NCBI GenBank assembly: GCA_025526995.1
Contig: JAHLKG010000005.1
Coordinates: 806,001 to 870,000 of the forward strand
Length of the DNA: 64,000 nt
Source: Powellomyces hirtus
Lineage: Eukaryota > Chytridiomycota > Chytridiomycetes > Spizellomycetales > Powellomycetaceae
Direction: 5' to 3'
In this document: positions 1 through 11,048 of the stretch, piece after piece
Layout: every line of letters starts with the position of its first letter
How positions within the stretch are numbered: the first letter of the stretch is position 1
The notes under the pieces: model-generated
The model's database searches: none
Told to the model about the DNA's origin: nothing
What the model saw: the letters and a program-made list of their open reading frames with translations, nothing else
Program-made: the position numbers and the translations under genes

Positions 1-102
1 TGTAGTATCAGCCACGCTTGAACGCGCGACCGAGCAAACGGTGAAAGCGGGGGCAAGTTGGTGGGTGTGCAAGGGGGATTAGCGCTCACGTTCTGCAAAG
101 AA

Positions 103-2025
103 ATGCTGGCTGAACCTTCCGCCGAGACCCCACTGCTCGGGCAGGACACCGTGAACAATGGCTTGGCCTCTCAGCGCACAGAAGAGCGGATCCGCAGGCG
201 GAATCACCGCCTGGCCGGGTTCTTGATCGCAGCTTTGATGGTCGCTGGCATGATCACGCTGGGGCTAAGGACAAGCCGGCATTCGCACCAGCCTAAACAT
301 GAATCTGAACCTCCGCGAATGCAGTGGAAGCCTTGCTACGAGAATGGTCTTTTGTGCTCGTCCCTGCGTGTACCGCTTGACTACAAGAGCGCGACGGGCA
401 AAAGCATGTCTATTGCGCTGATACGTCTGCCTGGTTCGGCTACCAACTCCTCCGCTTCTCCAATTTTCCTGAACCCAGGCGGTCCAGGTAGATTGAGTTC
501 CTTGTTTTGAAAGCAGTATGTGACTATCGACGCTAACTTCCCTTTGCTGCCCAGGAGCTTCCGGCATAGAATTCATACGAAACCTCGGTACCAAGCTGGG
601 CAAGCTCCTACACGGGAAATACGACCTCATAAGCTTTGATCCTCGAGGAGTCGGCCAGAGCAACGCGATTTCATGCTTTGAAACGGCAGCACAGCATGCC
701 TACTTTGATGCCCAGCACCAGATGCTACCCGCTTCGGCGCGAACGAACGATCATGAGTCGATCGCCGCTCGAGTCGCCCGAGATTCCGTCCTCGCGTTTT
801 CGTGTCGCAAAAAGGCCGGGCACATATTGCCATACGTGTCGACTGCGGCTGTTGCGAGAGACTTGGACTTGCTTCGCGCCGCAATGGATCAGGAGCTGCT
901 AAACTACTGGGGCTTTAGTTACGGCACGTTGCTGGGGTCCATTTATGCCAACATGTTTCCTGACAAAGTCGGCAAAATGGTTTTGGATGGAGTTGCAGAC
1001 CCGGAGGCCTGGATCGGAGCATCAGTCGAGCTGAAGCCTGTGTCTGACGACTCCTTGGTTGACACAGAAGCCGTGCTCGACGGCTTCGGATCCCTTTGTG
1101 AAACGGCGGGTCCGGATCAGTGCGCTCTTGCTTCCGTGGCCCGGGGACCATCTTATTCTGTTGCGGACACGTTGCGAAAGTTCCTCGAGGAACTCAAGCT
1201 GACGCCACTGGTCGTATACGATGGGGAAACACCGGGAATCCTTTCGCAGTCAATGGCTGCAGAGTCCCTCTTCATGAGCTTGTACAAGCCTCGAACATGG
1301 CAAAAAGTTGCGTCCGCGTTCAACGATGCTATCACATATGCGAACGGAACCAAACTATACTATATGTCTGCTTCTTCCGGCCCCACCGACTTTTGTTCAA
1401 CAGGCGGTGACAGCGAGGACTATTCGAACCTTGCAGTGCATTGCACAGACAGAAGACCGTTCACTGACCTGAAACACATGCTGTCGCAGGTTCAGAGGCT
1501 GGCTGAAATGAGTCCTCTGGCGGGAGCCATGTGGGGTTGGTGGGCGTCGCCATGCTTATCATGGAATGTCACTGCGGCAGAACGATACACTGGCCCTTGG
1601 AACGCGACAACGCGCAACAAGGTGAGACAGAGACAGAACATACAATGCAATTGCATTCCCCAACAACCGACTCAAAACAGCATTCTCCTTCTCTCCAAGC
1701 TTCTACTGATCGGAAACGCGTATGACCCAGTTACGCCGTTCCGCCATGCCAAACGTCTATAAACCTCATGTCCGATTCCTCCGTCCTTCTTCGCCACAAC
1801 GGCTACGGACATTGCTCCATTGCCCAGGCGAGCACATGCACGATGGATGCCATCAGAACCTACTTTGCGCATGGCGCCGACGCCGTCCATGCTCGTGAAT
1901 GTGGAGTTGACGAGGACCTGTTCCCCGCGCCAAGTTCCCTCGGGACAATGATCCACCCTCAAACTCGGTTGATCGCCGACATGGCTACAGGCATCCGTGG
2001 ACCGAGGCTCAGGAGGAAAAACTGA
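103..2025 (+). pseudogene. TAP-type alpha/beta hydrolase, single-pass membrane, frameshifted
   Basis: Exons 103-487, 555-1621 and 1700 onward are joined by introns 488-554 and 1622-1699. Translation starts at the first ATG (103), followed by a polar N-terminus and one hydrophobic segment at about residues 36-56, so this is probably a type II membrane or secreted enzyme. The oxyanion motif GGPGASG is rebuilt exactly across intron 1. The nucleophile elbow is WGFSYG and the acid region is GNAYDPVTP. The catalytic His context (HNGYGHCS) lies in another frame from about 1768, so the reading frame slips by one base near 1755-1768. The family (alpha/beta fold plus TAP-like C-terminal domain) contains tripeptidyl aminopeptidase-like serine hydrolases. 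Either this is a recent pseudogene or one base is missing from the assembly; the rest looks intact. Confidence 0.8.
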
Positions 2026-2445
2026 AAAAGGTGGTCCGCAGACGTATGCATCACATGCAAACAAATCCTCATATAGTATCAACGAAAATGTCCGCATCAC
2101 AGTTTACATTATACATAGGTTGATAGCCTAGCGAGGCTCATCAATCCCCCCATTTTTGGGACACTCTGATGATCTAGATAGAATGGCGCTTCAACTAGAA
2201 ATCTTCATGCGTTTTCTCGATCGATGTTGCAAAATATTTATTCCAGAAAATTAACAGACGCATAGAAAGTAAGAAGCAACAGAATCAGAAGCATTAGAAG
2301 GTAGAACTCTACATATCTAAATAGTACATATGGGTTCGAGAAGGTGAAAAGGGCGGAGATGCATATTTTACAAAAGAAAGATGGTGTGACGAATAGTGGC
2401 CGCTGAGGTCTCAGTAGAGTAAGTTTGAACCCACCATGTGGGAGA
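2026..2445. other. Gene-free stretch between convergent genes
   Basis: Shared 3' region of the hydrolase and the membrane-protein gene. AT-rich tracts resembling 3' UTRs are seen, but no coding potential on either strand. Confidence 0.6.
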
Positions 2446-4366
2446 TCAATAGTCTATGGTGACCACTTCGGTTCCATTCTTGGTGGAAGTACGTGGAAGC
2501 TTGCCAAGCGGCACGTTTTCCTCGTTGTCCATGTGCAGCTGTGGTGGGGTCCGTTTCTGTGATCGGGACGGGCGACGATCTGCGTTGGGGCCGGTGGGTG
2601 CCGGTGTCAAAGAAACGCCCATGTTCTGCTGAAGAGCCTGTAGAGCCACGGAGGCCAAAGGAGTCTCATCGTCTGAGGCCGCCTCATGCCTCGTCGTCCT
2701 TCGCGAGGACCCTACGGCTGAGGAAGCAGATCGCGACAAGGGTTGGCTGCTGCCCTCGTGATGGCGAGTGGATCGAGATGTGCCTGTTCGTTTCACGCTG
2801 CTGGCGGCCGCATTGCTCGGGGATCGGTGGACTGGTGCTTCGCGCTTGGATCGGGTTCGGGCCATGGCTACGTTGAGTGCGAGAGGTCGGTTGGAGTCGC
2901 TGTCGTCCTCAGTAGTGGGGGATCGTGGTGTTCGATTCGCGCCTTCGCGCGTTCGAGAACGCGACTTGTTCGGTCGTCGTGAGCGATCTTGATCACGACC
3001 TCGTTCTCGTTCTCGTGCTCGCTCTCGTTCTCTGTCCGCCCTTCCATACTCGCGATCCCTGTCCCACTCTTCGTCAACCACCGATGGCGCTTTGCTTCTG
3101 GTTGATCTCGAGCGATCTACTCGGGCGGGCGATCGGCTCTCGTAATTTTCAAACCGGTTTCTGTCAGACCTGGAAGCGTGACGCGCGAGCGGTTGCACAT
3201 CATCTGCATCTAGATCCCGCTTGGCAGTGTATGCTGGCGGAGATGGAATGTAGCCCCCGAAGGCGCTGCCATCCATATCAAGGGGTGGCAGCAGATGGGA
3301 ATTGCTGCGCCGCGGTGAAGATGGTGGCGGAGAGGCGTCCCTACGTTGATGCTTGGATTGAGAGCCCGTGCGCGAGACGCTCTTCTTGGATATTCCAGAT
3401 TTGACGGTCCCGGATCGGGTCGGGTAAGATTTGTAGTCATCGGCAACCGTAAGTTCGCCACTGCGACCAGACCGAGTGCTTCTCATGGTGGGAAACATTG
3501 AAGAATCTGCGGGTGGAGATGTGCTCAGGAGCGGGACCGGCTCGGGTACCTCGTCTTCGATCTTGATGACCGAGCTGATTGGAACGTTGGAGAATCCAGA
3601 TCCCAAGCCCAAGTCGCCATGTCCATTTGCACGGAAAGAAGACAGGAGATCATGCTCATCGTTCAACGTATCACCGGAGGATCCCGCGCTGCGCGCACTC
3701 TCCGCGTCCCGCCTGCTGCTGTGTCCAACAGCTGACCGAGACGACTGCGTCGTTGGTTTGCGTTGAATATCGACCAAGTGACCAGATCGGGTGTTACTGC
3801 GAGATGGCCCATCTGAGGTGAGCTGTCTGTCAATAGCCGGTCGTTCGTTCGGCGTCAGAGTCACCAGCGGTTCTCCTGGTTTGCGTCCACTTCCGGCGCG
3901 GTTGAGCTTTCGTTCGGTTGGGTTCCTCTGTGCGTTACTCAGCTCCGCCAATATGGTCCCTTCTCGGAAGATTTCCGACTGCTGCTGTTCTTCTTCCTTC
4001 ATGACACGACTGAAGCGCTTTTTCCAGTTTCCGCTCTCCCGGAAACGGTTCCCACGCGCCACTGCGGCAGGAACGCTCTCGACATCACCCGAGCCATGTG
4101 CCCGCCGCCAGAAGAGGTACCCGAATGCTCCGCAGAGACCTACGAGAATGATGATAATGACGACCAAAAGCCACATGGGAAGCACTCCGATTGGGCCTGA
4201 AAAGAATACGAACGACTTAGCCTTTCATGACCTTCTAGTGACAAGTTCCCAGGGGTAAGTGCTTACCCAAGTCTACTTTGGCGCCCTCGTCCTGGGCGAC
4301 GACCAGTTGCGAACCAGCAACTAGGAGAAGGAGATTTGCGAATGTTGGTGGGTTTGAGTGGCGCAT
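2446..4366 (-). CDS. Single-pass membrane protein with long disordered Ser/Arg-rich tail, function unknown
   Basis: Two exons on the minus strand, 4366-4267 and 4196-2446, give 616 residues; the junction uses GTAAGC and a pyrimidine-rich TTTTCAG acceptor. The N-terminus is a signal peptide (about residues 1-24, core FANLLLLVAG). A short luminal piece (about 20 residues) and one membrane span of mostly Val, Ile and Leu (PMWLLVVIIIILVGLCGAFG) follow, then a WRR stop-transfer. The remaining roughly 550 residues are low-complexity: Ser/Arg/Pro-rich, with an RE/RD block (near 3000-3050) and many short SRS-like motifs, probably cytosolic and phosphorylated. The architecture resembles fungal cell-surface sensors with a tiny ectodomain, but no family domain is recognisable, so function is left open. 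Splicing and start are well supported. Confidence 0.75.
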
Positions 4367-4663
4367 GGTGCAACGGTGGTCCTCTGAAATGCAGCCGGGA
4401 TGGGTGCTCCGCCTCCTTTGTGTGCTGAAATCGTCGTGCAGTAGCCGCAGTAGCAAAAGGCTGAACTTGCTGACTGGGGTCTGGCAAGAACAGTGCGAGG
4501 GGCAGTCGTTGGCCAAGTAAGGCTTTTTTTCAGACTCTTTTTGGAAGGTTGATGTCGGGGGGTTGGGCTGTTTGCTTGGGGGGAGTTGTTTGTCCAAATT
4601 CTCAGTCAGTTTGTCACGGTAGCTGCTGCTGCCGCGTACAACGGACAGGAGGAGAAAGTAGGG

Positions 4664-5085
4664 GTCCAAAAAATCCAAAGGGGGGCTTGCGGTCGTAAAG
4701 GGTCTGCCGCGCGCCGCCGGCCGAAAAAGAGATTCTAAATTGCGCGTAATGAAAAACAAGACGGGAATAATAAGAACGATAATGTAAAATGACGAGGATT
4801 GCGCTTGTCACTTTTTGTGATTAACGCAGTCAAGGGGGCGATTCTGTTTCCATTTCCACGTCCCACTCCGTCCGCTCTTGTCAGCAGCTTCAGTCATCAA
4901 TGAACAATCAGCACTTCCGTTCGTTGACTCTGCCCGTGTTCGTCCCAAAGTTTGGTAAATATTTTCAGCCAGAATCACAGGGTAGCACGTGCCCACACTC
5001 GGGCACTCGACTCATGGTTATGTAAGCGATGTCACACTATAATATATAGAGGGCCATGTCTTCGGGTGTGAAAGGCAAATAGAAG
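4664..5085. repeat. Dispersed repeat, long copy (upstream of the membrane-protein gene)
   Basis: Blocks 4664-4720 and about 4968-5085 match 36125-36260 nearly base for base (shared words include CCAAAAAATCCAAAGGGG and ACTCATGGTTA). Here they are separated by about 250 bp absent from the second copy. No gene is seen in the rest of 4367-5336. Confidence 0.6.
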
Positions 5086-5336
5086 CCGCATAGAAAATAT
5101 TTCCAGGGCGTCCTACAAGTATCGATACAGCAGCATGAATTACACCAATGTAACCACCAAAGAATCTATCATAAGAAAAGACCTAGAGCTCAACCAATAT
5201 TCTATGACGCTCGCTATCACAGCGGTGAACTCCCACTATTTTTTTGCGTGGCGGTGCCTGCCTGCTACTGCGTCTGACTGCTTAGCAGGCTTGTGCTATA
5301 AGGATTCTCTCTCTGCCATCTCTCCCTCTCTCCGTC

Positions 5337-5815
5337 ATGAACACTTGGGTAGCTTTCGGCTTGGCCGTCACCGTTGCGGTGATTGTTGCCCACTTTGCTT
5401 GCCGTTTGTTCCGTTGTTTACCTCTCGCCGTTCCCAGCTGGCTGATATTTGGTGTGTTTCCGACAGCGTTTGACTTGTCTCTGGGTAGCTATCTTGATGA
5501 TGCATTACCCTGCCACAATGGCGCAGGCTCAGGAAGAGTCGGATACTGTTGTTGGACGTTCATCTTCCCTGCACCGACGACGAGGCCAATCTGCCGTATA
5601 TTTGCATGCTGATTCGGGAAATTCTCTGCTTTAAGGTGCCATTGCAGCTTGGGTACGTGGGTGCGGCAGATGCGACAGTTGTTACGAATGCATGCTTTTC
5701 TTCGAAAACGCTAATTTTTTTGCTCGATCCAGCATCTTGCATATGAGCTCAGCTGAGGACGTTTTCAAGGGGTTCCACATTCCAGCGGAAACCATCATCA
5801 TCACCTACAATGTGG
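5337..5815 (+). pseudogene. Cytochrome P450 relic
   Basis: A hydrophobic N-terminal anchor begins MNTWVAFGLAVTVAVIVAH (5337). After an apparent internal deletion, the segment that precedes the K helix appears in a second frame (PATMAQAQEESDTVVGR, about 5505-5555). A third frame follows with DDEANLPYICMLIREILCF, the K-helix region. The next exon, after an intron beginning GTACGT, gives SSAEDVFKGF and IPAETIII. The family ExxR motif reads E-I-L-C, so the Arg is lost. No haem-binding Cys loop is found because retrotransposon sequence begins at about 5815. Frameshifts, the lost ExxR and truncation make this a dead gene; the P450 assignment rests on the order of several family-typical segments. 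Confidence 0.72.
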
Positions 5816-6454
5816 TGCTCAATGTAGAAAAGGTAGCCAGTGATTGACCGTCGATCAATGATGTTGTTTCCCCAATCAGCATCGCTATAGCCATGAAGGG
5901 TAACGTTGTTTCTGCCAATACGGAGGCTGTAAGTGGATGTCCCCTATAGGTAGTGAAGAACGTGCTTTGCAGCTTGCAGATGTTGAGGTGAAGGGTTGCT
6001 TGTGAAGCAAGAAAGTGTACTGACAGCGACAGCGATGTCAGGGCGCGTGCATATCATCAAGCACCGCATATTCTCCTTCTTGCGGCTTTGGCAAAGTCTT
6101 TGTATTTTTGACTTTGTAGGGTTCGAGTCTGGTTTGGTCCATCAGAGTATTGACATGCTTGCAGTCTTGCATACCAAAGCACTTAAAGTATGTCATTTAC
6201 ATATGACTCTTGATCAAGATAAATGACGTGCCATGAGTAATCACGTCAAACTCTCATATCAAGGTAGTGGTTGACCTTGCCTAGGTCTGTCATGTTGAAC
6301 TCGTTGTGCAGGGATGCCTTGATTGACGAGATTTCCGTTTTGGCTTTGCAAAAATGAGGAGATCGTCAATATAGACGGAGATGTACTGCAATGAGTCACT
6401 TCCAGATAGAGTTCTGATGTAAATGGTATTGTCATTTGCCAGGCGCTTGAAGCC
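5815..6454 (-). mobile_element. Copia reverse transcriptase/RNase H relic (3' part of old element F)
   Basis: Read on the minus strand, degenerate Ty1/copia polymerase segments appear in order: VYIDDLLIFAK (the YxDD-type RT core), TDLGKVNHYLDM, then GYSDADWGNN with SITGYLFYI (RNase H). Several frameshifts and stops are present. It ends at the P450 relic on the left and is cut on the right by the LTR at 6455. It probably belongs with the gag pieces at 13042-13215, 21129-21420 and 27628-28249; that linkage is inferred from nesting order. Confidence 0.75.
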
Positions 6455-6693
6455 TGTTGGTCTGAGAGTATCTGGGTAGATGATTGAGGAAGCTTTAGGG
6501 TAGTTGACTGAGCAGAACAACGAAGTAACTTAATCCCGCTCTATTGGAGAAAAAGAGAAAAGTCCTACCGATATATTAAGTATGGAAGGAAAACTACTTA
6601 TATCGAAGTTGATCACGTGGGTTCACGTGATCGCGTAATACGCCCTGCGATGGCACAGTTGTGACTCAATGACAGAGTCTGTACGTGCTAACA
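6455..6693 (-). repeat. LTR A, 3' copy
   Basis: Terminal TGTT...AACA inverted ends. The sequence is alignable along its length to 12783-13041 and contains two CACGTG-core E-boxes (about 6615-6640). Confidence 0.88.
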
Positions 6694-6874
6694 CCCCCAC
6701 TCAGACCTGTCAGTCTGGCAGTGAGAGAGTTGCTCTATCTACTTTTACTACACAGCCCTGCGCACACCCCCAAACACCCCCATTTATTACACTTTGAGAA
6801 TACGAGGAATGGCTAGGGTACGTCTATGAGATCCGCGCAAATGAGGCGTAAGCTCTAACTAAGTGCCGGTGTAG
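6694..6874. other. Element A 3' untranslated region
   Basis: Begins with the polypurine tract (read on minus) beside the 3' LTR. C-rich runs are present on the plus strand; no gene is seen. Confidence 0.5.
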
Positions 6875-7495
6875 TTGTCAGGGTCGGGCAAGGTGAAGCA
6901 GAAGGCAAGAAAGACGGGACCGCCGGTGACTGCTCCTGCGACGACCACAGCTCCTGCTGTGCCGTCGTCAGTGGTGCCCTCTGCGCCACAGGGAGGCGCA
7001 CCCGCTGCGGAGTTGTTCCGAGCGGAGATTCGAACAATGTCGGCGGCGCATGCCCGACAGTTCCATCGCAAGGACCGTCAAGGGGTCCTTGAACGTCACA
7101 TCGAGCAGGCGAAAGACCGGGTGAAAGACCGGGCAAGGTCTGGTACGCCTCTTGGTCGCGCACGGGCGACCGGGACGCTCGATGGACTGAGGTCCATACT
7201 AGAGGACCGGCGGAGCCGAAAGCTGGCGGTTGGGAAGGGCAAGGGTACAGCCCAGGTGAAGAAGAAGACTGCGGACAAGAAGTCTGCAGCGGAGGTGAAG
7301 AGGATGTGGGACATCCTGGAGCGGGAGGCTCCATATAATGATGAGGAAAAGGAGGAGGAGGAGGGGGCAGCCGAGGAGTTGGAGGGACCAACGAGTTCTT
7401 CAAGCCGACGCTCACCCTCAAGCGATGAGGATGATGGAGGAGGGGCAGGCCCATCCTTCTTGGGCATAGCTTCGGGTTCCGCAATTGCGGTGTAG
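6875..7495 (+). CDS. Antisense ORF inside element A, unknown function
   Basis: An open frame of about 205 codons runs on the plus strand, opposite to the retroelement, between RNase H and the 3' LTR. It has no ATG at its 5' end; frame entry may be through a TTGTCAG acceptor at 6875-6881. The product begins with a Lys/Ala/Pro/Thr-rich region, has a helical basic middle (LERHIEQAKDRVKDRARS) and an acidic Glu/Asp tail with a Ser run; no known domain. A 12-base near-repeat (GTGTAGTTG, then T/C, then CA) lies at each end (about 6869 and 7490), as if this 620-bp block had been inserted as a unit. It could be a chance open frame; confidence that it is expressed is low. Confidence 0.35.
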   Translation: MSGSGKVKQKARKTGPPVTAPATTTAPAVPSSVVPSAPQGGAPAAELFRAEIRTMSAAHARQFHRKDRQGVLERHIEQAKDRVKDRARSGTPLGRARATGTLDGLRSILEDRRSRKLAVGKGKGTAQVKKKTADKKSAAEVKRMWDILEREAPYNDEEKEEEEGAAEELEGPTSSSSRRSPSSDEDDGGGAGPSFLGIASGSAIAV

Positions 7496-7544
7496 TTGCC
7501 AAGGTAAGCCAGTGTTGTGAGTAATTCTCTTGACATTGTGCGAG

Positions 7545-8170
7545 TAACACTTGAGCTCGGTGTGCTTCCGTAGGCGCGCCCTCATTGCGTATTCTCTCAT
7601 CAAATATATGAGTCCCATTCGTAATCCTCAGGACAGTGTCTTTGTGTTTGACAGCTGGAAAAGGCTTCGTAAAGATGTCCGCCAGTTGATCGTCCGTATT
7701 GGTGTCGATGATTTCGATAATTTGCTTTGCGAACGAATCGCGTATAGCGTGGTCCCGAACGTCAATGTGTTTGGTGCGTTGGTTGATAGCCTTAGACTGA
7801 ATCAAGGCCCCGGCGCTCTGATTATTGACATGTAGAGGGACCGGTCAAGATTTGTAATCCGGTTGAGGTCCCAAAACTTCCGCCAAGAGTTGGCTTAGCC
7901 ATTTGGCTTTGTTGTGGCCGGTACTGGCAGCTATATACTCCGCTTCGGTCGTACTTTGGGCGGTGCACTTCTGCTTGCTGCTTTTCCACAGAACAGGAAA
8001 CCCATTGTAAAGGGCCAAAATACCTGTAGTGGACGTCCGGTCGGTGAGTTCTCCTGCATAATCCGCATGCGTGAATACGCGTAGGCCACGCGGATCATTT
8101 CGTTCGGATGTAAACTTGAGGGCATAATCGCGGGTACCCTTCAAATAGCGGAAAATGCGCTTAACATTGT
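7545..8170 (-). pseudogene. Element A RNase H (degenerate)
   Basis: Minus-strand frame from 8170 down: RYLKGTRDYALKF, then VFTHADYAGEL, then QSTTEAEYIAAS and, after an in-frame TGA (7845-7847), LHVNNQSAGALIQSKAINQR and RTKHIDVRDHAIRD, ending in a QLADIFTKPFP motif. This is the complete order of copia RNase H motifs including the catalytic Asp/Glu region. A one-base slip separates it from the RT at about 8165. Confidence 0.85.
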
Positions 8171-9305
8171 TCAGTCAGAGTTGGTAGGTGCGGCCACGCG
8201 GCGCGCAACGTAACCGACTGCAGTGGCGATATCCCATTGCCATGTGATGGAGGCCCAAGTGAGGACCCCCACTGCTTCCTGATACATTTTCAGATTCGTG
8301 AATGGGGTCCAATCCTCTGGTTGTTGGTTATGCGCTGACACGGTGTACGGAGTGGAGACAGGGTGGCAGTCGCTCATGCCGAATTGTTCGAGAGCGTCGT
8401 CAATGTACTTGACATTTGAGATTTCGAGGGTACGAACAGGAGAATCGAAGTCATATTTGTAGACGAGACCAAGGTGACTGGTTACGCAACCTTGTTCCGT
8501 AAACTTGAACTTCGAATGTAGCTCCATTTTGCTGTTCGCCAGAATCTCCTGATCCTTTGCTGCAATCAGCAGGTCGTCGATGAAGACCATAATAAGGACC
8601 AAATTGTCGTTCGACGGAGGTGTATGGTCGTCTGTCGCGTACTTGAAAAAGATACACGGGCATACGGAAACCGCTTCGTAGCCGAGCTTTAACAGTGCAC
8701 TCTTCAAGGTCTCATACCAAAGAAGAGGTGATTGCTTCAGGCCGTAGAGAGCTTTCAGTAGCTTCAGGACCCAATCGCCTTTGGGGTGATCCGGATCTTC
8801 GAATCCCTCAAACTGCTCGATATAGATATCCTTATCAATATCACTGTTAAGGAAGGCGGTAACAGCGTCCATACTGTAGATGTCCAGCCCATGCTGAACA
8901 ATACGACAAAAAGAGGCGTAGCGCTGTGAATGGTAGCATTGGTGAGTATGCATCGCCAAAGTCGCGACCGGGTTGTTGAGAGAAGCCTTGAGCCACTGCT
9001 CTGGCTTTGAACTTGTTAAAGGTGCCATCGGGATTGACCTTTGTTTGTGCCATTGGGATTGACCTTTGTTCAAAAGACCCATGTTGTCCCAATCACGCGC
9101 TTGTTACGTGGACGCTTGGTGAGTTCCCATGTACCGTTGTCGACCAGGGATTGGTACTCAATGCGTGCAGCCTTGAGAAATTTCTCCTTCTGAGGGGTTT
9201 TCATTGCTTGCTTCCATGTCATGGCGTCTTCGTTGATCGTTGCTTGAGTCCGCGCGCGGGCGGCGTATGCAGCGATGGGGTCATTTTGTCGTGTGCCGAC
9301 ATCGT
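8171..9305 (-). pseudogene. Element A reverse transcriptase (degenerate)
   Basis: From 9305 downward: the RT entry region TWKQAMKTPQKEKFLKAAR, then NGTWELTKRPRNKRVIGT, a local slip near 9080 with a short duplicated stretch, then FKARAVAQGFSQQ, YSMDAVTAFLNSDID, LYGLKQSPLLWY and VFIDDLLIAAKD (YxDD-like motif as FIDD). Order and spacing are those of Ty1/copia RT. The piece between this and integrase is split by the LTR-B insertion at 9306-9702. Confidence 0.88.
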
Positions 9306-9702
9306 ACTATTGGAATGTTGAGCCTTGCGTACTCAATGTTAGTCCTTACATTAGATCCTAATTTGGAATCTCCGGCCAGAACGCGTGACCGTGATACCGG
9401 TAACGCTAAGAGCTGAATTAGATCACGTGTGATCACGTGATTGGAGAAAAAGGTAGATTAGAACGCTCGAAGCGAGACATTACCGATAAGACTTTAAGAC
9501 AAGAAATACATTTATATACATTACATCTCCGTGCATCTGACAACGCTACACCGTCATCTGCATCACAGAAGAGCTCTGTAAACCCCCTTTACGAAGTATA
9601 CTGGAGGCCACATCGAATTCGGCCAATCCTGTGCATTTCCGATAAAGTACTGGAAACGTCGATATCTCCAATACGTACGCGGCTACTCGATTCTCCCAGT
9701 CA
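9306..9702 (+). repeat. Solo LTR, family B, inserted in element A pol
   Basis: About 397 bp, beginning near CTATTGGAATGTTGAGCC and ending near ATTCTCCCAGTCA. It is the inverted counterpart of 28303-28722 with roughly 80 percent visual identity over long blocks (for example CAGAGCTCTTCTGTGATGCA on the minus strand). No coding sequence; carries TCACGTGA motifs near 9422-9440. Confidence 0.8.
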
Positions 9703-11048
9703 TCCTATGCTGTAGTATCGAGTAATGAAAGTCGGGACTCCCAGGTAGGTTCTTGATATCCCTCCCACTTAACCAAGTACTCTTTTGTGTGCACCTTACT
9801 GCGGTGCTCATCGATGATCGCCTCCACGGCATATTCGACGTCATCCTCCTGACTCTCCTCATCTAGAAGGTCAAGATGGGCTGGATCCTGCTGATATTTG
9901 GGTTCGAGTCCCAAGTCTTCTTTGAAGATCACGTCTCGTGACACTTCGACCTTGTCAGTAACAGGATCCCAAACCAGATACCCCTTGGTACCTGAGGGTT
10001 GAGCATAGCCTACCAAGTAAGCCTTCTTTGCTCAATTTCCCATTTTATCGTGTCCTTTGCTTGTTAGAACGGAATACGCCACGCAACCGATACGCCAAAG
10101 ATGGGCGACATCAAGACGCCGGCCAAACAGTATTTCATGTGGCGTCTTCTTGTTGATGCGGTTGTATGTAAGGGAATAGATGTATCCAGCCGCTACCAGT
10201 AGAGCAGGCCAGAACCTTCGGGGTAGTTTCGTATCCGCGAAGGTGGCGCGGACCCTGTCCAGCACCGTGCGATGCCATCGTTTGGCAATCCTGTTTTGCT
10301 GACTCGAATAGGCCGCGGACTTCTGATGAGTGATACCATTTTCCAATAGGTACTCTAGAACCTTGCCAAAGTATTCGGTGCCTCAATCCGTACGTAGAAT
10401 CTTGATTTGTTGGTCAGTCTGTTTCTCAATCCAAGCCTTGTAGATGAGAAACTTGTCGAGTATGACTGCTGAATCCTTTGAAGGAATAGGGAAAACAGTC
10501 ACGTATCTGGATGTGTGTTCAATGAACTCCAGCGAATAGCGTGATCCTTTGTAACCAGGGATGCGAAGTGGTCCTTGTAGGTCTGAATGAATCAGCTCAC
10601 AGATCGCCCTGGCTTCAACATTACCAGGGGAGAATGGAAGACGAGCGGCTTTTCCTAGCACGCAGGCTTCACAATCTTTGAAGTCACTTAGATCCCCCAC
10701 TACGGACCAACCGTCCGTAACCGATGCCATCTTCTCCAGGACGTGTTTGCCAACGTGTCCAAGACGAGCATGAGCGAGTGTAGGAGAGACTTCGACAGTG
10801 CATGCTTCTGAATCTGACCACAGACTTTCAGACAGCAGCGTACCTTGCAGGTAATACGCGTTGTTGCGGCGTACGCCTTTGGCGATTTCTTTGCCATCTT
10901 GCGTGAAAATGACATCTCCATTCGATTTGAAGAGCACGTCAACGCCTTGATCGTTGCATTTCGCTACCGATACAAGATCTCATCGTAGTCCTGGCACATG
11001 CAGGACTCCGCCCAACTCGAGCGGATTCGGATAGTCGTTAACTTCTAC
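9703..11048 (-). pseudogene. Element A integrase with C-terminal chromodomain
   Basis: One continuous minus-strand frame broken only by TGA codons at 10980, 10383 and 10032. The His/Cys zinc region appears as HARLGHVGKHVLEKM followed by CEACVLGKA. The catalytic core includes HSDLQGPL, GTEYF and the Glu-containing SSQQNRIAKR region. The GYAQPSGTKGYLVW motif marks the integrase tail. About 30 residues later comes a chromodomain core (YAVEAIIDEHRS, then EYLVKWEGYQEPTWESRLSL), in the same frame. The LTR-B insertion cuts the frame just after this. Chromodomains are a hallmark of gypsy chromoviruses, so finding one here is unusual. Confidence 0.85.

Noticed and set aside
4235..4759. Long minus-strand open frame (174 codons) over the start of the membrane-protein gene
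   Set aside because: Only its last 34 codons, from the ATG at 4366, form the real first exon; the rest is upstream sequence and the final nine codons read into the intron.
6820..6881. Possible first exon (ATGGCTAGG followed by GTACGT, CTAAC branch site, TTGTCAG) for the antisense frame in element A
   Set aside because: Splice signals are attractive, but joining gives the wrong phase and an immediate stop.
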